A stretch of 64,000 nt of DNA from Sphingomonas gilva. GTDB taxonomy: Bacteria > Pseudomonadota > Alphaproteobacteria > Sphingomonadales > Sphingomonadaceae. The position numbers and the translations under genes were made by a program. Below are positions 56,116 to 64,000 of this stretch, in pieces; the first letter of the stretch is position 1; each line of letters starts with the position of its first letter. A model generated the notes under the pieces. The model saw nothing but the letters and a program-made list of their open reading frames with translations, was not told where the DNA came from and did not search any database. The stretch is from positions 493,175-557,174 of the forward strand of contig NZ_QWLV01000001.1 in assembly GCF_003515075.1 (NCBI RefSeq), read 5' to 3'.

Positions 56116-57458
56116 TGGATGCTCGCCGCCGCCGGCTCGTCGCGGACCTGCACCGCCGCGCGCGTGGCGGCGACGGCGAAGGCGCACAGCGCGACATAGC
56201 ACAGCATCGGCACGATGAACGCCGCCGCATAGCCCGCCGACTGCGACACCGCGCCGACCAGCGGCGGGATCGCGGCGCCGCCGACGATCGCGGTGCAGAG
56301 GAAGCCGGAGGTCGCCTCCTGGCTCGCGGTCGAGCGCTCAAGGGTGAGGGTGAAGATCGTCGGGAACATGATCGAGTTGAACAGCCCGATCGACAGCGCG
56401 ACGAAGCCCGCCTCGACGCCCCCGATCGCGAAGACGTAGAGGCACATCGCGGCGGCGACGCCGGTGAAGATCGCGAGCAGCCACGCCGCGTTGAAGCGCG
56501 CGAGCAGCGCCGAGCCGACGAAACGGCCGACCATCGCGCCGCCCCAGTAGAGCGAGACCGCCTTGCCCGCCTCCTGCAGCGACACGCCGGGGGTCGAATC
56601 GAGCTGCATGAAGCGCGCCAGCCAGCCGATCTCAGCCGGCGCGTCGCTCGCGCCCCATACGGTGTCCGCATTGAGGAACAGCGCCATCTGCGTGCCGATC
56701 GCCACCTCCGCGCCGACATAGAGGAAGATGGCGAGCCCACCGAACAGCGCCCAGCGGGAGCTCAGCGCCTCCTTCAAGGTGCCGACGATGCCGGCATCGC
56801 CATGCATGGGCGCAGGCGCGGCCGCCTCCACGGTCTTGCGCGCGAGCAGGAAGAAGACCAGCAGCATCGCGATCAGGCCGCATATCCAGAAATAGGCGAA
56901 GTCGATGCCGATCAGCGCGTTGTCGCGCACCGCCTGCGTGACCACCTCGCCCTCCTTGACCTCCAGCCCTTCGAGGAACAGCACCGCGCCGAGATACGGG
57001 CCGATGAAGGTGCCGACCGAGTTGAACGTCTGGCTCAAGGTCAGGCGGAAATGGCTGTAGCGCGGGTCGCCGAGCGCGGCGGCGAGCGGGTTGGCGGCGA
57101 CCTGGAGGATGGTGATGCCGCTCGCCAGGATGAACAGGCCGAGCAGCACCAGCGTGTAGATGGCGAGATTGGCGGCGACCAGCATGACGAGGCAGCCCGC
57201 GATCATCGTTCCAAGCGCGATCAGGATCGACGGCACCGAGCGGCGGCGGGCGACCAGCACCGCGGCGGGCATCGAGATCAGGCCATAGGCGATGAAGAAG
57301 GCCGAGGCGGACAGCTGCGCCTGCACGTCGGTGAGGCTGAAGATGCCCTTCACCGCCGCCACCAGCGGATCGATCAGCGAGGTGATGAAACCCCAGGCGA
57401 AGAACAAGGTCGTCACGGCGGCGAAGGCGGCGATCGTGCCGCGACGGCTGTCGGTCAC
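56112..57458 (-). CDS. MFS sugar transporter, FucP/GluP-type
   Basis: 448 aa. The GTG at 57458 has GAGGAG seven bases upstream and begins MTDSRRGTIAAFAAVT-type conserved sequence; the frame to 57605 is not family-like. FFAWGFITSLIDPLVAAVK and LSASAFFIAYGLISMPAAVL, with the later RLTLSQTFNSVGTFIGPYLGA, are signatures of the FucP/GluP group that carry fucose, glucose, galactose or N-acetylglucosamine with protons. It probably imports glucose freed by the neighbouring glucosidases. Confidence 0.93.
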   Translation of the reverse strand: MTDSRRGTIAAFAAVTTLFFAWGFITSLIDPLVAAVKGIFSLTDVQAQLSASAFFIAYGLISMPAAVLVARRRSVPSILIALGTMIAGCLVMLVAANLAIYTLVLLGLFILASGITILQVAANPLAAALGDPRYSHFRLTLSQTFNSVGTFIGPYLGAVLFLEGLEVKEGEVVTQAVRDNALIGIDFAYFWICGLIAMLLVFFLLARKTVEAAAPAPMHGDAGIVGTLKEALSSRWALFGGLAIFLYVGAEVAIGTQMALFLNADTVWGASDAPAEIGWLARFMQLDSTPGVSLQEAGKAVSLYWGGAMVGRFVGSALLARFNAAWLLAIFTGVAAAMCLYVFAIGGVEAGFVALSIGLFNSIMFPTIFTLTLERSTASQEATSGFLCTAIVGGAAIPPLVGAVSQSAGYAAAFIVPMLCYVALCAFAVAATRAAVQVRDEPAAASIH

Positions 57459-57531
57459 AGGGTTCTCCTCGTTCGCGGCCTGCCGCCGCGTTCGCGGGGG
57501 CGATAGCCGCAATGCGCGCGCCAATGCAATT

Positions 57532-57543
57532 GAGAACGTTTCC
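57532..57543. promoter_or_regulatory. LacI/GalR-type operator-like dyad
   Basis: GAGAACGTTTCC has an AACGTT core with partial symmetry around it, resembling operators of LacI/GalR-family repressors. It lies 74 bp upstream of the FucP-type transporter start and 74 bp upstream of nasT. It does not match the 14-bp motif at 53419. Confidence 0.35.
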
Positions 57544-57616
57544 GGGGCATGACATCGATTGACAGCGCCGCCGTAGCGGCATTTAGCTTTGCCGCACTGC
57601 AGCAAGGACTCGGCCG

Positions 57617-58198
57617 CTGAAGATCGCCATCGTCGATGACAGTCCCGCGCGCGCCGCGGTGATCGAGGAAGGCCTGCGCGAGGCGGGGCTGGACGATATC
57701 GTCGTGCTGATCGAACGGCGCGGCCTGGTCGCGCGGATCGCCGCGCTGGCGCCCGACGTGGTGCTGCTCAACCTCGAAAATCCGGGGCGTGACGTGCTGG
57801 AGGAGAGCTTCGCGCTCTCCCGCGCGCTCGCCCGGCCGATCGCGATGTTCGTCGACCAGAGCGACGAGGAGTCGATCGCGGCGGCGGTGGAGGCGGGCAT
57901 CTCCGCCTATGTCGTCGACGGCTTGCGCAAGGAGCGGATCAAGCCGGTGCTGGAACTGGCGGTGCGGCGATTCAGCGCCTTCGCCCGCTTGCAGGCCGAA
58001 CTCGCCGAGGCGCGCACCGCGCTCGCCGACCACAAGACGATCGATCGGGCCAAGGCGCTGCTGATGAAGCGGCGCGGGATCGACGAGCCGGCCGCCTATG
58101 CGCTGCTGCGCAGGCAGGCGATGGATAGCGGCCGCCGCATCGCCGATGTGGCCGACGCGCTCGTCACCGCCGCCGATCTGCTGGGAGGAGACCTGTGA
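57617..58198 (+). CDS. nasT: NasT: ANTAR-domain antiterminator, proposed CTG start
   Basis: 193 aa. An N-terminal receiver-like domain (KIAIVDDSPARAAVIEEGL, acidic Asp7/Asp8) precedes the ANTAR RNA-binding domain (about 135-185; IDRAKALLMKRRGIDEPAAYALL). No ATG/GTG/TTG exists between the in-frame stop at 57584 and GTG 57659, yet the sequence upstream of 57659 is conserved, so the CTG at 57617 with AAGGA eight bases before it is the likely start. The phospho-site position reads Asn52 (VVLLNLENPGRD). With NasS it controls nitrate genes by transcription antitermination. Confidence 0.9.
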   Translation: MKIAIVDDSPARAAVIEEGLREAGLDDIVVLIERRGLVARIAALAPDVVLLNLENPGRDVLEESFALSRALARPIAMFVDQSDEESIAAAVEAGISAYVVDGLRKERIKPVLELAVRRFSAFARLQAELAEARTALADHKTIDRAKALLMKRRGIDEPAAYALLRRQAMDSGRRIADVADALVTAADLLGGDL

Positions 58199-59403
58199 GC
58201 GTGTTCCGCATAGGCTTCCTGCCGCTGGTCGACGCCGTGCTGCCCATCGTCGCGCACGAATATGGGCTGGCGCGCGCCGAGGGGATCGAGCTGGCGCTGG
58301 TCCGCGATCCGAGCTGGGCGACGGTGCGCGACCGGCTGATCTACGGCCAGACCGACGCGGCGCACCTGCTGGCGCCGCTCGCCATCGCCACTGCGCTGGG
58401 GCTCGATCGGCCCGCTGTGCCGCTCGCCGCGCCATTCATGCTGGGGCTGAACGGCAATGCGATCACCGTGTCGCCCGCGGTCGCCGCCGCGATCGGTGAC
58501 GCGACAGACGATGCAGCGGCGATCGGCCGCAGCTTCGCAGGCGTTGCGCAACAGGCGCGCGACGCCGGCAAAAGGCTGCGGCTGGCGGTGGTCCATCGCT
58601 ATTCGAGCCACAATTACATGCTGCGCTACTGGCTTGCCGCGTCTGGCTGCGATCCCGACCGCGATGTCGAGATCGTCGTGGTGCCGCCCCCCTTCGTCGC
58701 CGAGGCGCTGCAATCGGGCGAGATCGACGGATCGTGTGTCGGCGAGCCGTGGAACAGCGTCGCGGTCGCACGCGGGGCGGGCGTGATCATCACCGCCACA
58801 ACCCAAATCTGGCGGCGCGGTGTGGAGAAGGTGCTGGCGATGCGCACCGCGACGCTGGGCGAGCGGGCGGACGATGTCGCCGCGCTGCTGCGCGCGCTCC
58901 ACGCCGCCGGCAAGCTGGTGATCGATCCGACCAGGCGAGGAGAGATCGCGGCTCTCCTCGCCCGGCCGGAATATCTCGACCAGCCGGCGGAGCTGATCGG
59001 TCGTGCGCTCGGCAACCGGCTGGTGCTGGCTCAGGGCGGCGCGGCGCGGGATCTGGACGACTTCCTCGTCCTGCACCGCGAGGCGGCCAACTTCCCGTGG
59101 CGCAGCCAGGCGATGTGGCTCTACACCCAGATGGTCCGCTGGGGCCATGCCGGCGCCGACCTGCGCGACCTAGCGCGCGCCGCTTCGGTGTTCCGGCCCG
59201 ATGTCTATCGCGCCGCGCTTGGCCAGACCGATGCGGTGATTCCCAGCGCCAGCGCGAAGGTGGAGGGCGCGATCGGTGCGCCGCTGGGCGCGGGCAGCGT
59301 CAGCGGGCGGTTGATCCTGGGATCGGATCGGTTCTTCGACGGCCAGCGGTTCGATCCCGACGACGTCGAGGCCTATTTGAGCGCGGTGACGCGGGGGCGC
59401 TAA
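58195..59403 (+). CDS. nasS: NasS: nitrate/nitrite-sensing binding protein
   Basis: 402 aa, GTG start overlapping the nasT stop. The fold is that of NrtA-type ABC nitrate-binding proteins (FRIGFLPLVDAVLPIVAHEYGLA and GQTDAAHLLAPLAIATALGL near the N terminus), but there is no signal peptide, as expected for cytoplasmic NasS. Known NasS binds NasT without nitrate and releases it when nitrate is bound. It has no ABC permease neighbours here. Confidence 0.92.
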   Translation: MSVFRIGFLPLVDAVLPIVAHEYGLARAEGIELALVRDPSWATVRDRLIYGQTDAAHLLAPLAIATALGLDRPAVPLAAPFMLGLNGNAITVSPAVAAAIGDATDDAAAIGRSFAGVAQQARDAGKRLRLAVVHRYSSHNYMLRYWLAASGCDPDRDVEIVVVPPPFVAEALQSGEIDGSCVGEPWNSVAVARGAGVIITATTQIWRRGVEKVLAMRTATLGERADDVAALLRALHAAGKLVIDPTRRGEIAALLARPEYLDQPAELIGRALGNRLVLAQGGAARDLDDFLVLHREAANFPWRSQAMWLYTQMVRWGHAGADLRDLARAASVFRPDVYRAALGQTDAVIPSASAKVEGAIGAPLGAGSVSGRLILGSDRFFDGQRFDPDDVEAYLSAVTRGR

Positions 59404-59513
59404 GCGAGTGCGCCACGTTTTCTATCCGTTACTCTGGACCCTTCGACAGGCTCAGGACAGGCTTATTCCGGGACCATCTCTCCACCAGACCGACCGGCGG
59501 TTGGGGCACGATG

Positions 59514-59537
59514 GACCCCGGAACAAGCCCGGGGTGA
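59514..59537. repeat. Short dyad ACCCCGGA/CCCGGGGT (family D, copy 3)
   Basis: Same unit as at 14127 and 24768, in the nasS/nitrate-transporter gap, probably upstream of the regulatory hairpins. Confidence 0.6.
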
Positions 59538-59721
59538 CGGTAAGGGACGAATGGTACAGACTTAGAAAATGCTGCACGTGCGAAGAACGCACTTGCGCGG
59601 GCATTCGAATCGTGACAGCCTCGTGATGCTCGGGCGACGAAGTTTGAGCACGAGATAACCGGCGCGGCCCAATGGCGGGAAGCGCCGGGGCGGTGCCGAG
59701 AGGCATCGAACAGGCAACGAC

Positions 59722-59770
59722 GCCGCCCGAACCGGTCCTTCAACAGGCCGCCGTTCGGGCGGCTTTTTTT
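59722..59770 (+). terminator. Intrinsic terminator in the nitrate leader
   Basis: The 3' arm GTTCGGGCGGC (59753-59763) is followed by seven T. It can pair either with GCCGCCCGAAC at 59722-59732 (perfect 11 bp, 20-nt loop) or, in part, with GGCCGCC at 59746-59752 (short hairpin). It lies 59 bp before the nitrate transporter gene. Confidence 0.85.
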
Positions 59771-59828
59771 GTGCCCGAACGGATCGGCGCTTCGCCAGCG
59801 CCGGCCCCGGATGGGCAGGAAGGCTCGA

Positions 59829-61037
59829 ATGAACAAGGGGTTCTGGTCCGCCGGTCACCGACCGACACTGTTCGCGGCGTTTCTCTATTTCGACCTCGCC
59901 TTCATGGTGTGGGTGATGCTCGGCCCGCTCGCGCCCGATATCGCGCGCGATCTGGGGCTGAACGCCGCCGAAAAGGGCTTCATGGTCGCGATTCCGACGC
60001 TGGCGGGCGCCGTGCTGCGGCTGGTCAATGGGCTGCTGGTCGATCGGATCGGGCCCAAGCGGACCGGCGCGATCGGTCAGTTGATCGTCATCTTCGGCCT
60101 GCTTTCCGCCTGGGCGTTGGAGGTCGACAGTTTTGGCGGGACGATAGCGGTGGGTGTGGTGCTGGGCTTTGCCGGGGCGAGCTTCGCCGTCGCGCTGCCG
60201 CTCGCCAGCCGCTGGTATCCGCCGCAGCATCAGGGGACCGCGCTGGGCATCGCCGGGATGGGCAATTCGGGGACGGTGTTCGCCGCGCTGTTCGCGCCGA
60301 CATTGGCCAAGCTGTTCGGCTGGAACGCGGTGCTGGGCCTGGCGGCGATCCCGCTCGCGATCACCTTCGTCATCTACATGGCGCTGGCCAAGGACGCGCC
60401 CGGCGCGCCGGCGGCGAAGCCGATCGCGGCCTATCTGGCGCCGCTCGCCAAGCCGGACGCCTGGTGGTTCATGCTGTTCTACGGCGTCACTTTCGGCGGC
60501 TTCGTCGGGCTGTCGGCCAGCCTGGGCATCTATTTCACCGACCAGTTCGGCTTGAGCGCGGTGACGGCGGGCTATTGCACCGCGGCCTGCGTGTTCGCCG
60601 GATCGCTGGTGCGGCCGATGGGCGGCGCGCTGGCCGACCGGATCGGCGGCATCCGCACGCTGACCTTGGTCTATGTCCTCGGCTGCGCGACGCTGCTCGC
60701 GATCAGCACCGGCCCCGCCACGGCGGCCATGGCGCTCGCGCTGATCGTCGTCGCGATGCTCGCCTTCGGGATCGGCAACGGCGCGGTGTTCCAGCTGGTG
60801 CCGCAGCGCTTCCGTGAGGAGATCGGGGTGATGACCGGGCTGGTCGGCTTCGCGGGCGGGGTCGGCGGCTTCTTCCTCGCATCGTCGCTGGGGCTGGCCC
60901 GGCAGTTCACCGGCAGCCCGCAGCTGGGCTTCGCGATCTTCGCCGTGCTCGCGTTCGTCGCGCTCTCCGGGCTGACCTTCGTCAAGGGCAAGTGGCGGAT
61001 GACCTGGGGCGCGGCGCTGGAAGGAGTGCGCATCTGA
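59829..61037 (+). CDS. Nitrate/nitrite MFS transporter (NarK/NasA type)
   Basis: 402 aa with 12 membrane segments. The two nitrate-porter signatures are visible: GFAGASFAVALPLASRWYPP-QHQGTALGIAGMGNSG in the fifth helix region and FGIGNGAVFQLVPQRF near the eleventh. It takes up nitrate or exchanges nitrate and nitrite. The ATG at 59829 was chosen over the in-frame 59769, which lies in the terminator. The stop overlaps the nirB start by 1 bp. Confidence 0.95.
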   Translation: MNKGFWSAGHRPTLFAAFLYFDLAFMVWVMLGPLAPDIARDLGLNAAEKGFMVAIPTLAGAVLRLVNGLLVDRIGPKRTGAIGQLIVIFGLLSAWALEVDSFGGTIAVGVVLGFAGASFAVALPLASRWYPPQHQGTALGIAGMGNSGTVFAALFAPTLAKLFGWNAVLGLAAIPLAITFVIYMALAKDAPGAPAAKPIAAYLAPLAKPDAWWFMLFYGVTFGGFVGLSASLGIYFTDQFGLSAVTAGYCTAACVFAGSLVRPMGGALADRIGGIRTLTLVYVLGCATLLAISTGPATAAMALALIVVAMLAFGIGNGAVFQLVPQRFREEIGVMTGLVGFAGGVGGFFLASSLGLARQFTGSPQLGFAIFAVLAFVALSGLTFVKGKWRMTWGAALEGVRI

Positions 61038-63511
61038 TGACCCATCACATCCAGCGCGAGCATCTCGTCGTCATCGGCAACGGCATGGCCGGCTGCCGCG
61101 CGGTCGAGGAGATATTGGCGCGCGATCCGAACCGCTACCGCGTCACCATCTTCGGCGCCGAGCCGCGGGTGAACTATAACCGCATCATGCTCTCTCCGCT
61201 GCTGGCGGGCGAGAAGAGCTTCGACGAGATCGTCATCAACGATGCCGCCTGGTATGCCGACAACGGCATCGAGCTGGTGTCGGGCGACGCGGTGACGGCG
61301 ATCGACCGGGCGGCGCGGACCGTGACGGCGCGGTCGGGCAAGGTCGTCGGCTACGACCGGCTGCTGATCGCCACCGGCTCCGACCCGTTCATCATCCCGG
61401 TGCCCGGCGCGAGCCTGCCGGGCGTGGTCAGCTTCCGCGACCTCGACGATGTCGACGCGATGCTGCGGGCGGCCGAGGGCGGCGGCGACGCGGTGGTGAT
61501 CGGCGGCGGGCTGCTGGGGCTGGAGGCGGCGCACGGGCTGAGCCTGCGCGGCATGAAGGTGACCGTGCTGCACATCATGCCGACGCTGATGGAGCGCCAG
61601 CTGGACGAGGCGGCGGGCTGGCTGCTCAAGACCGCGCTGGAGGAGCGCGGCCAGGCCGTGCTGATCGGCGCCGACACCGCCGAGATCATGGGCGACGGCA
61701 AGGTGGAGGGCGTGCGGCTGAAGGACGGCCGCGAAATCCCCGCCTCGCTGGTGGTGATGGCGGTCGGCATCCGGCCCAATGTGGCGCTGGCGCGCGAGGC
61801 GGGGGTGGCGGTCAATCGCGGCATCGTCGTCGATGACAACATGGTCACCTCCGATCCCGCCATCCTCGCGGTGGGCGAATGCGCCGAGCATCGCGGCATG
61901 GTCTATGGGCTGGTCGCGCCGATCTGGGAGATGTGCCGCGCGCTGGCCGATGCGTTGACCACCCTCCCCAGCGGCTATGCCGGGTCGGTCACCTCGACCA
62001 AGCTCAAGGTCGCCGGGCTCGACGTCTTCTCGGCGGGGGATTTCTCGGGCGGCGAGGCGTGCGAGGACATCGTCCTGCGCGACGCCTCGCGCGGCGTCTA
62101 CAAGCGGGTGGTGGTCAAGGAGAACCGCGTCGTCGGCGCGGTGCTCTATGGCGACACCGCCGATGGCGGGTGGTATTTCGACCTGCTCAAGCGCGGCGAG
62201 GATGTCGCGCCGATCCGCGACGCGCTGATCTTCGGCCAGGCCTTCGCCTCCGGAGGTGGGCAGGCGGACCCTAAGGCGGCCGTTGCGGCGCTCTCGGACG
62301 ATGCCGAGATCTGCGGCTGCAACGGCGTATCCAAGGGGCAGGTGGTCTCGTGCATCGCCAAGGGCGCACGCAGCCTCGACGCCGTGCGCGCGAGCTGCAA
62401 GGCTTCGGCCAGCTGCGGGTCGTGCACCGGGCTGGTCGAGAACCTGCTCGCGCTGACGCTGGGCGACGACGTGCAGTCCGGGCCGAAGACGATGTGCAGC
62501 TGCACCAGCTTCGGCCATGACGATGTCCGGCGGGAGATCGTCGCACAGGACATGCGATCCATCCCCGAGGTGATGCAGAAGCTGCATTGGGGGACGCCCG
62601 ACGGCTGCTCCTCGTGCCGGCCTGCGCTCAATTACTATCTGCTCTGCGCGCTGCCCGGCGAATATGCGGACGACCAGCAGAGCCGCTTCGTCAACGAACG
62701 GATGCACGCCAACATCCAGAAGGACGGCACCTATTCGGTGGTGCCGCGGATGTGGGGCGGGATCACCACCCCGCAGGAGCTGCGCGCGATCGCCGATGTC
62801 GTCGAGAAATACGATGCGCCGATGGTCAAGGTGACGGGCGGCCAGCGGCTCGACATCTTCGGCATCCGGAAGGAGGACCTGCCCGCGGTATGGGCCGATC
62901 TGAACGCCGCCGGGATGGTCTCGGGACATGCGTACGGCAAGGCGCTGCGCACGGTGAAGACTTGTGTCGGCTCCGAATGGTGCCGGTTCGGGACGCAGGA
63001 TTCGACTGGGCTGGGCGTCAAGCTGGAGCGCGGCTTCTGGGGAAGCTGGATGCCGCACAAGTTCAAGATGGCGGTCAGCGGCTGCCCCAGGAACTGCGCC
63101 GAGGCGACGATCAAGGATTTTGGCGTGGTCTGCGTCGATTCGGGCTACGAACTGCACGTCGGCGGCAATGGCGGCATCCATGTCCGCGTGACCGACCTGC
63201 TGGTGAAGGTCGCGACCGAGGCGGAGGCGATCCATTATGCCGCCGCCTTCGTGCAGCTCTATCGCGAGGAGGCGCGCTATCTGGAGCGGACCGCGCCGTG
63301 GATCGAGCGCGTCGGGCTGCAGCATGTGAAGGACCGCATTGTCGCGGATGAAGCCGACCGCGACGAACTCGCCGCGCGCTTCTGGTTCAGCCAGCAATTC
63401 ATGCAGGACGATCCCTGGGCCGAGCGCGCCGCCGGGCGGCAGCGCGACTATCTCCACCGGCCGCTCGCCGAGGTGCGGCCTCTCAAGCAGCTGGAAGGAG
63501 CAGAGGCATGA
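61037..63511 (+). CDS. nirB: Assimilatory nitrite reductase large subunit NirB
   Basis: 824 aa. The FAD/NADH reductase domain starts with VVIGNGMAGCRAVEE (residues 11-25). Two BFD-type [2Fe-2S] segments follow: CGCNGVSKGQVVSC (Cys426, Cys428) with CGSCTGL, and CSCTSFGHDDV with CSSCRPALNYYL. The siroheme/[4Fe-4S] site is Cys643, Cys649, Cys683 and Cys687 (CxxxxxC-CxxxC; SGCPRNC). It reduces nitrite to ammonium with NADH. Confidence 0.97.
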   Translation: MTHHIQREHLVVIGNGMAGCRAVEEILARDPNRYRVTIFGAEPRVNYNRIMLSPLLAGEKSFDEIVINDAAWYADNGIELVSGDAVTAIDRAARTVTARSGKVVGYDRLLIATGSDPFIIPVPGASLPGVVSFRDLDDVDAMLRAAEGGGDAVVIGGGLLGLEAAHGLSLRGMKVTVLHIMPTLMERQLDEAAGWLLKTALEERGQAVLIGADTAEIMGDGKVEGVRLKDGREIPASLVVMAVGIRPNVALAREAGVAVNRGIVVDDNMVTSDPAILAVGECAEHRGMVYGLVAPIWEMCRALADALTTLPSGYAGSVTSTKLKVAGLDVFSAGDFSGGEACEDIVLRDASRGVYKRVVVKENRVVGAVLYGDTADGGWYFDLLKRGEDVAPIRDALIFGQAFASGGGQADPKAAVAALSDDAEICGCNGVSKGQVVSCIAKGARSLDAVRASCKASASCGSCTGLVENLLALTLGDDVQSGPKTMCSCTSFGHDDVRREIVAQDMRSIPEVMQKLHWGTPDGCSSCRPALNYYLLCALPGEYADDQQSRFVNERMHANIQKDGTYSVVPRMWGGITTPQELRAIADVVEKYDAPMVKVTGGQRLDIFGIRKEDLPAVWADLNAAGMVSGHAYGKALRTVKTCVGSEWCRFGTQDSTGLGVKLERGFWGSWMPHKFKMAVSGCPRNCAEATIKDFGVVCVDSGYELHVGGNGGIHVRVTDLLVKVATEAEAIHYAAAFVQLYREEARYLERTAPWIERVGLQHVKDRIVADEADRDELAARFWFSQQFMQDDPWAERAAGRQRDYLHRPLAEVRPLKQLEGAEA

Positions 63512-63846
63512 TGTCCGAATGGCTCGATGTCGGCGCGGTGGCCGACGTTCCCCTGCGCGGCGCGCGCGCGGTGCCGATCGCCGGCGGCGAGGAGATCGCG
63601 GTGTTCCGCACCGGCGCGGGACGCGTCTATGCGCTGGTCAATCGCTGCCCGCACAAGGCGGGGCCGCTCAGCCAGGGAATCGTCCACGGCGACAGCGTGG
63701 CGTGCCCGCTGCACAACTGGGTGATCAGCCTGGCGAGCGGCGAGGCGCTGGGGCAGGACAAGGGCTGCACGCCGACCATTCCGGTGGAGGTGCGCAGCGG
63801 CCGCATCCTGATTTGCCGCGATGCGGCGCTGAAGCTGGCGGCGTGA
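63508..63846 (+). CDS. nirD: Nitrite reductase small subunit NirD
   Basis: 112 aa Rieske-like protein with NRCPHKAGPL and ACPLHNWVISL, carrying the Cys/His pairs of the [2Fe-2S] site (CPH...CPLH). Its ATG overlaps the nirB stop (ATGA). It is the partner of NirB. The genes for nitrate reductase are not in the window and may lie beyond 64000. Confidence 0.96.
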   Translation: MMSEWLDVGAVADVPLRGARAVPIAGGEEIAVFRTGAGRVYALVNRCPHKAGPLSQGIVHGDSVACPLHNWVISLASGEALGQDKGCTPTIPVEVRSGRILICRDAALKLAA

Positions 63847-63862
63847 GGGAAATGGGTCATCT

Positions 63863-63971
63863 CCCTCTCCCCTTCAGGGGAGAGGGTCGGGGAGAGGGGC
63901 CTCTCCGCGGACGCGGTGCTCTGTGGTGACGGGCCCACACCCAACCCACACCCCAGAAGGGGGGAGGGGGT
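63863..63971. repeat. Palindromic element, family B, copy 3 (right end degenerate)
   Basis: The left dyad CCCTCTCCCC/GGGGAGAGGG (63863-63886) is identical to that at 6566. The right side reads CCCAACCCACACCCCAGAAGGGG, a degenerate mirror. It follows nirD, and nothing else is seen before the window edge. Confidence 0.7.
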
Positions 63972-64000
63972 TTGTACGCACCCCCAGCGCCAAATTCGGG

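Larger units (their letters stand above)
59404..59828 (+). promoter_or_regulatory. Leader region of the nitrate assimilation genes, probable NasT-controlled attenuator
   Basis: This 425-bp gap contains in order: dispersed repeats (59438-59461 and 59514-59537), hairpin GTGCG/CGCAC with AAGAA loop (59578-59592), a two-part stem CTCG-TGCTC/GAGCA-CGAG (59620-59654), CCGGCGC/GCGCCGG (59659-59688) and a terminator ending in T7 at 59770. GGGCGG at 59688-59693 can pair with CCGCCC at 59723-59728, which would block the 5' arm of the long terminator stem. This is the layout of an ANTAR-regulated attenuator. The two hexaloops that NasT should bind were not identified with certainty. Confidence 0.6.

Noticed and set aside
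57659..58198. Start of nasT at the GTG at 57659
   Set aside because: It would remove the first beta strand and acidic pocket of the receiver domain.
59551..59575. Sigma-54 promoter (TGGTACAGACTTAG) in the nitrate leader
   Set aside because: The -12 element lacks the GC of the TTGC consensus, and no NtrC sites were evident.

Overview
The window looks like chromosomal DNA of a GC-rich alphaproteobacterium, most likely a Sphingomonas-like member of the Sphingomonadaceae. This is inferred from gene content (SspB of the alphaproteobacterial type, an ATP12 F1-ATPase chaperone, an HWE kinase, a CYP153 P450, a sugar TonB-receptor locus with a tryptophan-halogenase-like gene), from very high GC coding sequence with long antisense shadow ORFs, and from many palindromic intergenic repeats. 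No tRNA, rRNA, CRISPR, transposase or prophage gene was recognised. The left edge cuts a histidine kinase gene.

Layout. 1-10.7 kb: kinase fragment, mutS, maeB (malic enzyme with phosphotransacetylase-like domain), then a catabolic-looking group (SDR, acyl-CoA dehydrogenase, SDR, MFS). 10.2-18.8 kb: envelope and redox genes (SH3 protein, M1 aminopeptidase lipoprotein, CHAP protein, Tat-exported MsrB), a lone CYP153, an ABC-2 export pair and queG. 18.9-25.2 kb: GAF-PAS-HWE kinase with a convergent receiver protein, EI24 membrane protein with a lipoprotein, PfkB sugar/adenosine kinase, amino-acid permease, HIT protein. 25.4-29.0 kb: histidine operon hisB-yciI-hisH-hisA-hisF-hisE on the minus strand, with palindromic repeats in two of its gaps. 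29.1-42.0 kb: sspB, fumC, gmk, a chain of overlapping genes (crcB, pseudouridine synthase, HAD phosphatase, small membrane protein, ATP12), small membrane and lipoprotein genes, rarD, three related glycine-zipper genes interleaved with an OsmC gene, a 0.6-kb gene-free stretch rich in perfect hairpins, and an EVE-domain gene.

42.3-57.5 kb is a maltodextrin/alpha-glucan utilisation locus. A six-gene minus-strand operon encodes a TonB-dependent receptor, a tryptophan-halogenase-like flavoprotein, two GH13 enzymes, a GH97 alpha-glucosidase and an esterase. A LacI regulator and an SLC45-like sugar MFS run the other way, and a FucP-type MFS faces them. An identical 14-bp motif lies upstream of the receptor and of the SLC45-like transporter and is a good operator candidate. 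The inferred flow is receptor uptake of oligosaccharide, periplasmic hydrolysis by GH13 and GH97, inner-membrane import by MFS, and cytoplasmic GH13 cleavage.

57.6-63.8 kb is nitrate assimilation: nasT (ANTAR antiterminator) and nasS (nitrate sensor), a 425-bp leader ending in an intrinsic terminator with mutually exclusive RNA pairings, then a nitrate MFS transporter, nirB and nirD. nasT appears to start with CTG and carries Asn at the receiver phospho-site. rarD also has no ATG, GTG or TTG start. The main candidates for something undescribed are the hairpin-rich region at about 41.1-41.57 kb, the nitrate leader, and the families of symmetric intergenic repeats.
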